Of a stretch of 64,000 nt of DNA, positions 26,462 to 34,019 are shown in pieces (the stretch's first letter is position 1; every line of letters starts with the position of its first letter). This DNA is from Phaeobacter italicus. Its GTDB lineage: Bacteria > Pseudomonadota > Alphaproteobacteria > Rhodobacterales > Rhodobacteraceae. The notes beneath the pieces are model-generated. The model had not been told where the DNA came from, made no database searches, and saw only the letters and a list, made by a program, of their open reading frames with translations. The stretch spans positions 62,001 to 126,000 of the forward strand of contig NZ_CVRM01000001.1 in NCBI RefSeq assembly GCF_001258055.1. The letters run 5' to 3'. The position numbers were made by a program, and so were the translations under genes.

Positions 26462-26530
26462 TTCAGGTTGCCTGTCGTACAGATGATCAGCTGGACATTT
26501 GCCTTCATCTGAACATTTGTGCAACCTGAA
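26462..26530. repeat. 10-bp perfect inverted repeat with nested inner repeat
   Basis: TTCAGGTTGC (26462) and GCAACCTGAA (26521) are exact complements 49 nt apart. AGATGA and TCATCT form an inner pair. The right arm overlaps the -10 element of the EcfG-type promoter at 26529. The predicted start site lies inside that arm, so the RNA would hold only part of the stem; a DNA-level element is more likely. Confidence 0.55.
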
Positions 26531-26554
26531 CGCGCGCAAACACAGGATGGTTCC
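26529..26554 (-). promoter_or_regulatory. EcfG-type promoter of the PNPOx-like stress gene
   Basis: Minus strand GGAAC (26554-26550), 17-nt spacer, CGTT (26532-26529). It lies about 92 nt upstream of the GTG start. Confidence 0.8.
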
Positions 26555-26622
26555 CTTTCATTCTAGCTTTTTTTTACCCGCGGTAAATGTGGATTTTGGG
26601 TACATATTTTAACCCATTGATC

Positions 26623-28128
26623 CTATACGATATCTTCGGTTGCCCCTGGCAAAGGTTGCTGAAGATCTTTCATATTCGACGGGTCATGCGGCACCAGAAA
26701 ACCGGTTCGTTTCTGCGGCAGACGCACACCGTTTCGGGCGACCTCGCGGCGCCACCAGTCCACGGCGGTTTCGGGGCTGCGCGCCTCGTCCGGCAAGGAG
26801 TGAGAGCCACGCCACCAGTGCTCGCACATGGCCTTCCAGACCTTGGCAACGCGCGCGGGATCATCGGTGCGCAGTGCGGCTTCGGTGTCCCAGCGCATGG
26901 AGCGACCGTTCATATTGGCCGATCCCACCATCGCAAAGCTGTCGTCCACCAGCAGCACCTTGCTGTGCACATAGATCATCGGTGACCCTGCCAGGGCGCG
27001 CGGAGAGTCTCTGTCTGCCAGCATGGGCCGCACTGGGCTTGCGATGCAGGCGCGTGAACCATAGGCTCCCACAACCCGCTCAAGGGCGCTGGCCTGAAGC
27101 GCCATGCCATAGCGCGCGTCCAGTTCACGGTTGCCGTCGAACGCGACATCATCGGGAAGCGCGGGCAAAACCAGGATAACCGACAGATCCGGGTTGCGCT
27201 GTGCCGCCTCTGCCAGCCCGTTTGCAAGCACGCTGGAGCGAAGGAACTGGGTTTCCATGTAGATCATGTGCCGCGCACGCTCGAAGGCGTTGAGAAAGTC
27301 CTCCTCGATCTCTCGCGCGACCGTCTGGGGCGACACCGCCCAGAACCCCAGCTTGCGGGGGGCAGAGAGGGTCCGGCGCAGATGGATACCCTCTTTGGGC
27401 GTCTCCTTGCCCGCGACAAGCGTTTCGAACTCCTGCAGATAGGCGTCGGCTTCGGCGGCTTCCGGCCCCTTCAGGATCAGCTGCACATCTGCCCAGGTCT
27501 GTTCTGCCACCTGGTCATGATCGGGCGTGTCGTAACGGCGATTGTTGAGATCAAGCCCACCAACATAAAGCGTGGTGCCGTCGATCACGGCGAGCTTCTG
27601 GTGGTGGGTGACTGGGCTCAGTTCCGGCAACCAACTGCTTTGGTCACGGGATTTGCGCCCGCGGATCACCTTTTTCTTGCGCCGTTTGACAAACGGGCCA
27701 AAGGCAAGCCGGGGCACCAGCCCCGCCCGCGCCGGATGCAGGGCCGCGCGGACGGTCAGTTTGCCACACTTGGTTGGCGGATCGACCCTAAGCTTTGCCT
27801 GAATGTCGCGGGCCTGTTTCAAGGTTGCTTGCGATTTGCCGTGCAGATCCTCTGCCATCAGCGCATCGAAGTCACTGACCACCAGATCAAAATCCACACC
27901 TTTGCGCAGAATATGTTCGACTAGATCCGCCCATGTCGGGCCCAGCTCCTTGGCCTCGTCACTGTGCAAAAACGTGGCAAAGTCAAAGATCCGAAAGCTG
28001 GCCCGGACAACGGTCTCTGCCCTCAGGACAGCCCGCTCGAAGGCAGGCCAGGCTTCCTGCGCCGTGACCAGAACCTCAAACATGTCTTGCCTGTCGGGGG
28101 CGTCGGCGGTTGTGTCTCTGCGCTCCAT
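26623..28128 (-). CDS. phospholipase D-like protein (two HKD motifs)
   Basis: A 501-residue member of the PLD superfamily. Two HxKx4D motifs are present: HQKLAVID (about residue 180) and HSKVLLVD (about 390), each followed by the family's GG/GS-x-N motif (GGLDLN, GSANMN). This fits a phospholipase D or cardiolipin-synthase-like phosphatidyltransferase; there is no N-terminal signal or membrane helix, so it may be cytosolic or secreted by other means. ATG 28128 follows CAGGGATC; an upstream TTG adds nine residues. It is 72 nt behind the histidine kinase gene and has no EcfG-type site of its own, so it may be read through from nepR-ecfG. Confidence 0.88.
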   Translation of the reverse strand: MERRDTTADAPDRQDMFEVLVTAQEAWPAFERAVLRAETVVRASFRIFDFATFLHSDEAKELGPTWADLVEHILRKGVDFDLVVSDFDALMAEDLHGKSQATLKQARDIQAKLRVDPPTKCGKLTVRAALHPARAGLVPRLAFGPFVKRRKKKVIRGRKSRDQSSWLPELSPVTHHQKLAVIDGTTLYVGGLDLNNRRYDTPDHDQVAEQTWADVQLILKGPEAAEADAYLQEFETLVAGKETPKEGIHLRRTLSAPRKLGFWAVSPQTVAREIEEDFLNAFERARHMIYMETQFLRSSVLANGLAEAAQRNPDLSVILVLPALPDDVAFDGNRELDARYGMALQASALERVVGAYGSRACIASPVRPMLADRDSPRALAGSPMIYVHSKVLLVDDSFAMVGSANMNGRSMRWDTEAALRTDDPARVAKVWKAMCEHWWRGSHSLPDEARSPETAVDWWRREVARNGVRLPQKRTGFLVPHDPSNMKDLQQPLPGATEDIV

Positions 28129-28168
28129 GTCGGCAGATCCCTGTCGTGAATGCAAATTGACTGCGAAT

Positions 28169-28188
28169 GGGGCCCCGTCTCTGGCCCC
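28169..28188 (-). other. stem-loop between kinase and PLD genes
   Basis: GGGGCC and GGCCCC flank an 8-nt loop in the 72-nt gap. No T-tract is present on the minus strand, so it may only attenuate or process the transcript. Confidence 0.35.
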
Positions 28189-28200
28189 TGCTACCTGACC

Positions 28201-29901
28201 TTATGGCGTATCCAGTGAAAATACGATGTCATAGGTAAAGGTTGTCTCGGTTGTTCTGATATTCTGCTCTCCACCCAACTGCGAGGCAAAGGCCTTCATC
28301 AGACGCGCGCCAAGGCCGGCCGATCCTGCGGTGTCTGCTGCATCATCACCTGCGCCCGCTGTACGGCTGTTGCGGATCACCAGATGGCAGCGGTCATCGT
28401 CCAGAAGGAAAAACTGCACATCCACCGTTCTCTGTCCCTCCGGGCAGAGAGAGGCGAATTTGATCGCGTTGCTCAAGGCCTCGGCCAGCAGCATCGACAG
28501 GTTGACAGCAGTATCCTGATCAAGAGGCACGGGCTGCACCTCTGTTCGGATTTCTGCCGCTGCGCCCGACTGCATTCGCGCCTCGCCCACCAGCGTTTCG
28601 ATCAGTTCACGTGAATCCACGGCCGTGCTGTCGGGGTTGGTGTTGAGCGAGCGATGGATCGCAGCCAACCCCCGGACCCGGCGTTGGAGCTGCGAGAGCA
28701 CGCCACGCACCTCTTCGGACTTGGTGCCACGGGCCTGCATGTTCATGATCGATGCAATGAGCTGCAGGTTATTTTTGACCCGGTGATGGACTTCTCTCAG
28801 CAGAACCGTCTTTTCCTGCAGATCGATCTCACGCCGGGACTCGGCGTTGCTCAGGATCATAACCATCCGGTTAAAGGACTGCTGTGCCTCTGAAAACTCG
28901 CGCGGTGGATTGATCAACTGCAGCTGCGCATGTTCCCGTTCCCCCAAAGCGTAGCGCCGCATCGCGGTGCGCAGATCACTGAGGTGCCGGATCACCAGCT
29001 GGTGCAGGCCGAACACGGCAACCCCGATCCCGGCGACCCACATCAGAACCGGGAAGGCGAGCGTCAACAACCAACGCCCGGGACCAGATGCCAGATCAGA
29101 GATATCCGCAGGCCAACTGCCCACCACAGCCACCTGCCCCGGTATGACTTCGCTAATGGCGAAAAACCGATCGTTACCTGCCGTGGACTGGGCGAAAAAC
29201 GTCTGCCCACTATAGCCGAGCAGCTTGTCCCGTTCGATGGATGCGGGCAGCAAGAGCCCCGCCTGCGGAAAGACATCAGAGGACGAAAGAATGTCGCCAT
29301 CCGCATCGATCGTGGCAAACTTGATACCTTCCAGCTGCCATTTCTCAGTAAAGAAGACACTGGTGAGCGACTTTGGGATGGCAAGGGTTGCAAATCCCAC
29401 CACCGCGTCACCGTCACGGATGGGATACGTCAAGGACAGCTGGAGCCGTTCCCGATCCGCAAGGGAGCGGTCGACGCTGAAGACAGGCGCCCCTTTGTTG
29501 CTGGCCTTGATAAAAAACGCCTCCTCGGACACGTCTTTTCCGGTGTTGTCCGATGCACAGATCAAATTGCCGTCTGCGTCAGTCAGACCCGCAAAACTAT
29601 ATTCCGGATGGTCGGAGACAAAGCCCCTCATCACATCGGCGCAGGCCCCGCGCTCGCGCATCAGGGTCCCGCCGATTGAGGCCAAGGTATTGGCCGCGCC
29701 CTGGCTTCGCTGCAGCAGCTCGCGCTCGCCAATCGCCGCGCGCTCTGTCCGTGCGAGAATGGCCACCCGCGACAGGCGGGCGGCCTCATCCACCACGGTG
29801 TAGGTTTGATACAATGCAATCAGACCCAAGGGCAGCAGGGCAAAGCTCATCAAAATGGCCAGCCGGAAAAACAGCCCTCGGGACAGGTAGCGTTCAAACA
29901 T
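28201..29901 (-). CDS. membrane sensor histidine kinase of the general stress response (HisKA_2 type)
   Basis: A 566-residue kinase. Transmembrane helix 1 is at residues 12-32, followed by a periplasmic sensor with Cache/PAS-like features to about 275. Helix 2 (about 277-298) leads into a HAMP-like linker. The phosphoacceptor region LLREVHHRVKNNLQLI (His372/373) and the ATPase domain with LAEALSNAIKFA are of the HisKA_2/HWE type. Such kinases phosphorylate PhyR. ATG 29901 is one codon after the ecfG stop; TTG 29904 is possible. Genomic coupling to nepR-ecfG makes this the likely cognate stress sensor (PhyK-like). Confidence 0.9.
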   Translation of the reverse strand: MFERYLSRGLFFRLAILMSFALLPLGLIALYQTYTVVDEAARLSRVAILARTERAAIGERELLQRSQGAANTLASIGGTLMRERGACADVMRGFVSDHPEYSFAGLTDADGNLICASDNTGKDVSEEAFFIKASNKGAPVFSVDRSLADRERLQLSLTYPIRDGDAVVGFATLAIPKSLTSVFFTEKWQLEGIKFATIDADGDILSSSDVFPQAGLLLPASIERDKLLGYSGQTFFAQSTAGNDRFFAISEVIPGQVAVVGSWPADISDLASGPGRWLLTLAFPVLMWVAGIGVAVFGLHQLVIRHLSDLRTAMRRYALGEREHAQLQLINPPREFSEAQQSFNRMVMILSNAESRREIDLQEKTVLLREVHHRVKNNLQLIASIMNMQARGTKSEEVRGVLSQLQRRVRGLAAIHRSLNTNPDSTAVDSRELIETLVGEARMQSGAAAEIRTEVQPVPLDQDTAVNLSMLLAEALSNAIKFASLCPEGQRTVDVQFFLLDDDRCHLVIRNSRTAGAGDDAADTAGSAGLGARLMKAFASQLGGEQNIRTTETTFTYDIVFSLDTP

Positions 29902-29904
29902 CAA

Positions 29905-30450
29905 TCAGGCGTGACTCTGCTGTGCGACGATGCCCGCGGTTACCACGTCAGTGATCTCAATCGGCTCGTCCTCGTCCATGTTCATCAGTTCCGCAAGCCG
30001 CGCACGACCACGATTAACGCGGCTTTTGATTGTCCCGACTTTGACGCCACAGGTTTCTGCGGCTTCCTCGTAGGAAAAACCACCGGCGCCCACCAGGATC
30101 AATGCCTCGCGCTGCTCGTCGTTGAGCTGTTCAAACGCAACATTGAAATCGCGCATGTTCAACCGGCCGTCATGATCCGGTTTTTGGGACAGGCTTTCCG
30201 CCATGATCCCATCCGCGTCCTCTACCTCGCGGCGCCGTTTGCGTCGCAGGGAGTAATACGTATTGCGGAGAATTGTGAACAACCAGGCTCGCATATTCGA
30301 ACCCTGCTCGAATTTGTCAAAGTTTGTCCAGGCTTTAACCAACGTGTCCTGCACAAGATCATCGGCTGTTGCCGTGTTTCTGGTCAGACTGATGGCAAAG
30401 GCGCGCATGGCGCCCAGATGTTCGACAAGCTCATCGCGAGGGTCAGTCAT
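29905..30450 (-). CDS. ecfG: general stress response ECF sigma factor EcfG
   Basis: A 181-residue ECF15-type sigma factor. Region 2 (LTRNTATADDLVQDTLVKAWTNFDKFEQGSNMRAWLFTILRN) and region 4 (LNDEQREALILVGAGGFSYEEAAETCGVKVGTIKSRVNRGRARL) are both complete. It directs transcription from GGAAC-N16/17-CGTT promoters, eight of which I find in this window. ATG 30450 follows GAGGGGCGG; it overlaps nepR by 8 nt, the usual coupling of sigma and anti-sigma. Longer upstream frame to 30570 runs inside nepR in another frame. Confidence 0.95.
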   Translation of the reverse strand: MTDPRDELVEHLGAMRAFAISLTRNTATADDLVQDTLVKAWTNFDKFEQGSNMRAWLFTILRNTYYSLRRKRRREVEDADGIMAESLSQKPDHDGRLNMRDFNVAFEQLNDEQREALILVGAGGFSYEEAAETCGVKVGTIKSRVNRGRARLAELMNMDEDEPIEITDVVTAGIVAQQSHA

Positions 30451-30640
30451 TCCGCCCCTCCTGGTCATCAGAGGCCGACGCGTTATCTGACGTCTCTTTG
30501 GCCTTGAGCTGATCCAGCAGGCTGGTGAAGCGGTCCGGCAGAGGCTCCGAGGCCAGTGCGTCAAAGGCACGCTTCAGGTTTTGGTCGATCTCTCGCTCGA
30601 CCCTATCACTGCGCTTCTTGGGCATCTCGTGCTCTCTCAT
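30443..30640 (-). CDS. nepR: anti-sigma factor NepR
   Basis: A 65-residue protein. The conserved core VEREIDQNLKRAFDALASEPLPDRFTSLLDQLKA is the NepR domain that clamps EcfG and is pulled off by phosphorylated PhyR. The start could be ATG 30640, or ATG 30625 (MPKKRSDRVERE), which has a better placed GAGAG; the shorter form is typical for the family. It is the first gene of the leftward operon under the EcfG-type promoter at 30679-30706, giving autoregulation. Confidence 0.9.
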   Translation of the reverse strand: MREHEMPKKRSDRVEREIDQNLKRAFDALASEPLPDRFTSLLDQLKAKETSDNASASDDQEGRND

Positions 30641-30673
30641 CCAAATTTTTCACACATTTTTTTTGCGCTTTCC

Positions 30674-30701
30674 GGAACCAAACGCATTAATCCGGCGTAT
30701 G
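30674..30701 (+). promoter_or_regulatory. EcfG-type promoter of phyR (imperfect -10)
   Basis: GGAACC (30674), 16-nt spacer, CGTATG (30696). The -35 is perfect and the -10 reads CGTA instead of CGTT. It overlaps, base for base, the opposing nepR promoter. phyR starts 35 nt downstream. Confidence 0.7.
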
Positions 30702-30706
30702 GTTCC
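30679..30706 (-). promoter_or_regulatory. EcfG-type promoter of nepR-ecfG
   Basis: Minus strand GGAACC (30706-30701), 16-nt spacer, CGTTTG (30684-30679), a full consensus match. Each promoter's -35 abuts or overlaps the other's -10, so both cannot be occupied together. Confidence 0.85.
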
Positions 30707-30735
30707 ATATGTATTCCAAAAAAAGGACATAGCCG

Positions 30736-31551
30736 ATGACCGCTGAGCCAGGAGAAGTTCTTGCCAACCAAATCGGGGCGAACCTGCCTTTCCTGCGCCG
30801 GTATGCGCGCGCGCTGACTGGAAGCCAGACAAGCGGTGACACTTATGCCCTAGCCACACTAGAGGCTATCCTGTCCGAGCCTGACCGGTTTGACACAGCA
30901 CTCAAGGCAAAAGTTGCTTTGTTCCGCGCTTTTCACGCAATCTGGACCACCTCTGGCGCTCCACTGGAGGTTGAGGCCCCCGCATCGGGGCTTGAGAGCA
31001 AAGCGCAGAAGCACCTGAGCGCGCTGACACCGAACACCCGTGAAGCCCTTTTGCTGCACACAATCGAGGAGTTTTCGACCGAAGAAGTCGGCCAAGTCAT
31101 GGGTGTCGGCGCTGCCGAAGCCCAGGAGCTGATCAATATTGCCTATCAGGAAATGTCCAAATCGACCTCGGGCAAGGTGATGATCATCGAAGATGAGGCA
31201 ATCATCTCGATGGATTTGGAAAGCATCGTTGCCGAGATGGGCCACCGTGTCACCGGTATCGCACGCACAGAGACGGCGGCGGTCAAACTCGCACAGGAAG
31301 AGCGGCCGGACCTGATTCTGTCGGATATTCAGTTGGCCGACAATTCCAGCGGGATCGATGCCGTGAACAAAATCCTGCAGGAACAGGAAGATTGCCCGGT
31401 GATCTTTATCACGGCCTTCCCCGAGCGCCTTTTGACAGGTGAAGGGCCGGAACCCGCATTCCTGATCTCCAAACCTTACACCGAGGAACAGGTCCGCTCT
31501 GCCGTGAGCCAGGCCATGTTCTTCAGCTCGACCGAGACTTTGAAGGTCTGA
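30736..31551 (+). CDS. phyR: response regulator PhyR (sigma-like domain plus receiver)
   Basis: A 271-residue partner-switch regulator. Residues 1-140 form an EcfG-like decoy domain (FLRRYARALTGSQTSGDTYALATLEAIL; LTPNTREALLLHTIEEFSTEEVGQVMGV). Residues 147-265 are a receiver with the acidic pair in IEDEAIISMD, phospho-acceptor Asp197 in LILSDIQLAD and Lys in ISKPY. When phosphorylated it binds NepR and frees EcfG. It is divergent from nepR-ecfG, the usual arrangement. Confidence 0.96.
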   Translation: MTAEPGEVLANQIGANLPFLRRYARALTGSQTSGDTYALATLEAILSEPDRFDTALKAKVALFRAFHAIWTTSGAPLEVEAPASGLESKAQKHLSALTPNTREALLLHTIEEFSTEEVGQVMGVGAAEAQELINIAYQEMSKSTSGKVMIIEDEAIISMDLESIVAEMGHRVTGIARTETAAVKLAQEERPDLILSDIQLADNSSGIDAVNKILQEQEDCPVIFITAFPERLLTGEGPEPAFLISKPYTEEQVRSAVSQAMFFSSTETLKV

Positions 31552-31575
31552 ACCGGGCTCACTCAGCAGAAACTG

Positions 31576-31607
31576 AAAAGCCGCCACAGCAATGTGGCGG
31601 CTTTTTT
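31576..31607 (+). terminator. intrinsic terminator of phyR
   Basis: GCCGCCACA and TGTGGCGGC form a 9-bp stem around GCAA, followed by TTTTTT, 25 nt after the stop. Confidence 0.92.
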
Positions 31608-31637
31608 CATTGAACCTGTTTTTCCGGTCCGGTGACC

Positions 31638-31670
31638 GCTCTTGCCTGAAGCTGGGCGACAGGCAAGAGC
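31638..31670. other. 11-bp perfect stem-loop after dps
   Basis: GCTCTTGCCTG and CAGGCAAGAGC flank an 11-nt loop, 8 nt beyond the dps stop. It has no T-tract on the minus strand. It probably marks the dps mRNA 3' end. Confidence 0.5.
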
Positions 31671-31677
31671 AACCTGA

Positions 31678-32175
31678 TCAGGATTTGCCAATTGCGCGCA
31701 GCATCCAGGCCGCTTGTTCGTGAAAGGCGGAGCGGGCCGTTGCCAGATCTTCGGTCACGATATCTTTGCGGTCCCCGCTCATTTCGGCCAGCGCGTGCAA
31801 GCGGTGCGCGACGCGTTCGTGGCTGGTGGCCAGATCTTCGATCATCTCTGCCGCGCTCAGGCCGCCAGCACTGTCCTGCAGTTTGGAGCGGCTCACGATG
31901 TCAGCTAGGCTTGCTGGCGCCAGATGGCCAAGGGCACGGATCCGTTCTGCCAGCTCATCGGTGGCCGCAAACATGTTTTCGTATTGCTCTTCGGTCAGCT
32001 TGTGGACCGAGTAGAAGGCCGGGCCTTCGACATTCCAGTGATAGGCGTGGGTTTTGAAGACGAGACGATAGGTATCCGCCAGTACATCTGCCAGACCTTC
32101 GGCGAGGGCCGAGGTATCACGCACGCCGGTGGACACAGAATCTTTGCTGGGCACTACGGATAGAACTTCGCTCAT
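31678..32175 (-). CDS. dps: DNA starvation/stationary phase protection protein Dps
   Basis: A 165-residue ferritin-like protein. The inter-subunit ferroxidase residues are visible: THAYHWNVEGPAFYSVH (His) and TDELAERIRALGH (Asp, Glu). Dps dodecamers store iron and shield DNA from peroxide. The C-terminal HEQAAWMLRAIGKS is typical. Transcription is from a GGAAC-N16-CGTT site at 32214-32238, so it is a likely direct EcfG target, as known in other alphaproteobacteria. Confidence 0.95.
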   Translation of the reverse strand: MSEVLSVVPSKDSVSTGVRDTSALAEGLADVLADTYRLVFKTHAYHWNVEGPAFYSVHKLTEEQYENMFAATDELAERIRALGHLAPASLADIVSRSKLQDSAGGLSAAEMIEDLATSHERVAHRLHALAEMSGDRKDIVTEDLATARSAFHEQAAWMLRAIGKS

Positions 32176-32213
32176 ATCGTTTTCCTCTCATTCTCGTTTA
32201 CGTTCACCGACCC

Positions 32214-32238
32214 AACGCAACGCCCCGGTGGTTGTTCC
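32214..32238 (-). promoter_or_regulatory. EcfG-type promoter of dps
   Basis: Minus strand GGAAC (32238-32234), 16-nt spacer, CGTT (32217-32214), 39 nt upstream of the ATG. Confidence 0.82.
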
Positions 32239-32282
32239 TGATTCTTTTGTCGCACCACCCGCAACAGCCGCCGTGGTCCAAA

Positions 32283-32312
32283 CAAAAACGGGCAAACCAG
32301 AGGTCTGCCCGT
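32283..32312 (-). terminator. intrinsic terminator of the DUF1328 gene
   Basis: On the minus strand ACGGGCA pairs with TGCCCGT around GACCTCTGGTT, followed by a T-rich run (TTTTG). It lies about 22 nt past the stop at 32335. Confidence 0.75.
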
Positions 32313-32334
32313 CTCAGATATCAACCATGTCAGA

Positions 32335-32499
32335 TCAGCGCCCCCTGACCAGCTGAACCACAAAGGCCACGGCGGCCAGAATGAGGAACAGGACAAACAG
32401 GATCTGTGCAATCCCAACAGAAGCCGACGCAACGCCACCAAAGCCGAACAGACCTGCGATCAATGCGACGACCAGAAAGATAAGAGCCCAATATAGCAT
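32335..32499 (-). CDS. DUF1328 family small membrane protein (YtjA-like)
   Basis: A 54-residue protein with two hydrophobic helices: [22 protein letters not shown], then [22 protein letters not shown]. The GFGG-x-A-x4-IA junction is the DUF1328 signature. Function is unknown; members are often stress-induced. AGGAGG lies 5 nt before ATG 32499. The promoter at 32538-32563 matches the EcfG consensus. An open frame continues upstream to 32991 but is non-coding. Confidence 0.88.
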   Translation of the reverse strand: MLYWALIFLVVALIAGLFGFGGVASASVGIAQILFVLFLILAAVAFVVQLVRGR

Positions 32500-32537
32500 C
32501 GGAGCCTCCTTGGTTGTCGTTTCGTGGATACCGGCAA

Positions 32538-32563
32538 AACGCAGCGCGGGCTGATCCGGTTCC
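32538..32563 (-). promoter_or_regulatory. EcfG-type promoter of the DUF1328 gene
   Basis: Minus strand GGAAC (32563-32559), 17-nt spacer, CGTT (32541-32538), 39 nt before the start codon. Diverges from the site at 32577. Confidence 0.8.
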
Positions 32564-32576
32564 CGAAAAACAGGAT

Positions 32577-32602
32577 GGAACCAGATGGCCCGGCAGCTCG
32601 TT
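32577..32602 (+). promoter_or_regulatory. EcfG-type promoter of the DUF883-like gene
   Basis: GGAACC (32577), 16-nt spacer, CGTT (32599), 39 nt before the start codon of the gene at 32641. The 13-nt gap between the two -35 elements makes a compact divergent pair. Confidence 0.82.
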
Positions 32603-32640
32603 GAGATGGTGACACTTGAGGTGACGAAAGGAGATTTACG

Positions 32641-32925
32641 ATGGCCACGATCGCTGAAAAGAACAACACGACCGCAAGCAAGACCAGCAAGCCGGAGGCG
32701 GACGCAGACAGCAATGTCGCAGCGCTGAAGGAAGCGGCCTCGCAAAAGGCCGAAGAGGTTCGCGCTGCTGCGGATGCCACGCTGAAGTCCACCACCGACG
32801 CCGCTGCAGATCTGGCCAAATCCGGGTCCAAATTCGTTGAAGAAAACCCCGGTGTTGCACTGGCTGGCGCGGTTGGCCTGGGCGTGCTTCTGGGGTTGGC
32901 GCTGGGACACAAGCGCGCCGCGTAA
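32641..32925 (+). CDS. DUF883 / ElaB-YqjD-like membrane-anchored stress protein
   Basis: A 94-residue protein: a long, charged, Ala-rich helical region (about 10-68, [23 protein letters not shown]) likely to form a coiled coil, then a single C-terminal membrane anchor with [23 protein letters not shown] and basic KRAA. This layout is typical of the DUF883/YqjD family, which in E. coli anchors ribosomes to the inner membrane in stationary phase. AAAGGAG precedes the ATG. It is driven by the EcfG-type site at 32577. Confidence 0.82.
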   Translation: MATIAEKNNTTASKTSKPEADADSNVAALKEAASQKAEEVRAAADATLKSTTDAAADLAKSGSKFVEENPGVALAGAVGLGVLLGLALGHKRAA

Positions 32926-32952
32926 TATCGAAATATTACAAATGATGAGAAA

Positions 32953-32986
32953 CAGGCAGGAGGCAGCTAGCCACCTGCCTTTTTTC
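32953..32986 (+). terminator. intrinsic terminator of the DUF883-like gene
   Basis: AGGCAGG and CCTGCCT flank an inner pair (GGC/GCC) and are followed by TTTTTC. Confidence 0.85.
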
Positions 32987-33029
32987 GTCACGGATAGGCG
33001 CGAACTGTCGCCCCCTCAGAACCACAAAC

Positions 33030-33902
33030 CTATGTAAATTTTCTGAAAAGCCGGGTCGTATCGAAGATGGTATCGAGCTTTTCATACCGCGCCCGGGTCT
33101 CGTCCCAGCGCTCTTCCTGAGCCGCAGAGATCATCGCCTCAAGCAGCATCATGGTTGAAATATTGGAATCCCAGGCGGATGGGATCTCAACCCAGCAGTT
33201 GAACGTATGCGCAGCAACGCTGTTGATCGGGCTTGACCATTGATCGGTGATCAAGATGACAGAAACCCCACGCTCGGCCGCCAGTTCGGCAAGGCGCTGG
33301 AGGTTGGTTTCATACCGCCGCACATCAAACATCAGCAGCGTGTCGCCTTCGACCATATCCAGCACGTAATGCGGCCAGGTGGCCGATGACGATGTCATAT
33401 GCGTGACACGTTGGCGGATCGCCTGAAAGTGGGTGAAGGCATAGTCAGCAAGCGCCCGCGTGATGCGCCCCCCCACCACGTAAAGCCGCCCTTCGGTATT
33501 TGCGAGCTGGCGCACGGCCGCGTCGAACTGCTCTGAATCCACATTCGAAAATGTCTGACTGAGGTTCTCGGTAACTGCCTGTGCAAATCTGTTCAGCAGG
33601 TGGCCTTCGGGTGCTTCGGACGCCCAGTTGGCGCGCCGCTGCGTGGGGCCTGAACCCTTTGCCTCCAGCTCTTTCAGCAGGGCCTGATGAAACTGCGGAT
33701 ACCCTTTGAAGCCCAGCTTTTGCACCATCCGCGCCACGGTTGGCGTCGACACCTCGGCATTGGAGGCGACGATCGTGATCGATGCCAGCCCCGCAGCCGG
33801 ATAATTCGCAAGAAGCGCATTGGCGAATTTCTTCTCCGATTGCGTCAACGCCGAATATTGATCCCGGATCAGCTCTCTGACGGTGCTGGGCGGTTTGGTC
33901 AC
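33030..33902 (-). CDS. MurR/RpiR family transcriptional regulator
   Basis: A 290-residue regulator. The N-terminal HTH_6 domain (ALTQSEKKFANALLANYPAAGLASITIVASNAEVSTPTVARMVQKLGFKGYPQF, family consensus) is followed by a SIS domain (about 130-260, with LYVVGGRITRALADYAFTHFQAI and VILITDQWSSPI). SIS domains usually sense phosphosugars, but RpiR members in Roseobacters also control amine and amino-acid pathways. It is divergent from the amidohydrolase-TRAP operon; two GAAA-N3-TTTC palindromes in the gap are candidate operators. Confidence 0.88.
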   Translation of the reverse strand: MTKPPSTVRELIRDQYSALTQSEKKFANALLANYPAAGLASITIVASNAEVSTPTVARMVQKLGFKGYPQFHQALLKELEAKGSGPTQRRANWASEAPEGHLLNRFAQAVTENLSQTFSNVDSEQFDAAVRQLANTEGRLYVVGGRITRALADYAFTHFQAIRQRVTHMTSSSATWPHYVLDMVEGDTLLMFDVRRYETNLQRLAELAAERGVSVILITDQWSSPINSVAAHTFNCWVEIPSAWDSNISTMMLLEAMISAAQEERWDETRARYEKLDTIFDTTRLFRKFT

Positions 33903-33977
33903 AGGCAGGCTACCTCATCAACTTTGCCCGTCAATTAAGCACGTCTGGCGTCCAAAAACCAGCATGGGGCGGGCGGT

Positions 33978-33988
33978 GAAACTCTTTC
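33978..33988. promoter_or_regulatory. candidate RpiR operator 1
   Basis: GAAA-CTC-TTTC, just upstream of a perfect TTGACA -35 hexamer at 33999. Same half-sites and spacing as operator 2, centred 43 bp (about four helical turns) away. Confidence 0.45.
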
Positions 33989-34019
33989 TGAAAATATATT
34001 GACACAAACCGATCTGCAT

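Noticed and set aside
26572-26590. Intrinsic terminator at TTTACC-CGC-GGTAAA near an eight-base T run
   Set aside because: The T run precedes the stem on the plus strand, so on the minus strand, where a terminator is needed for the PLD gene, an A run follows the stem.
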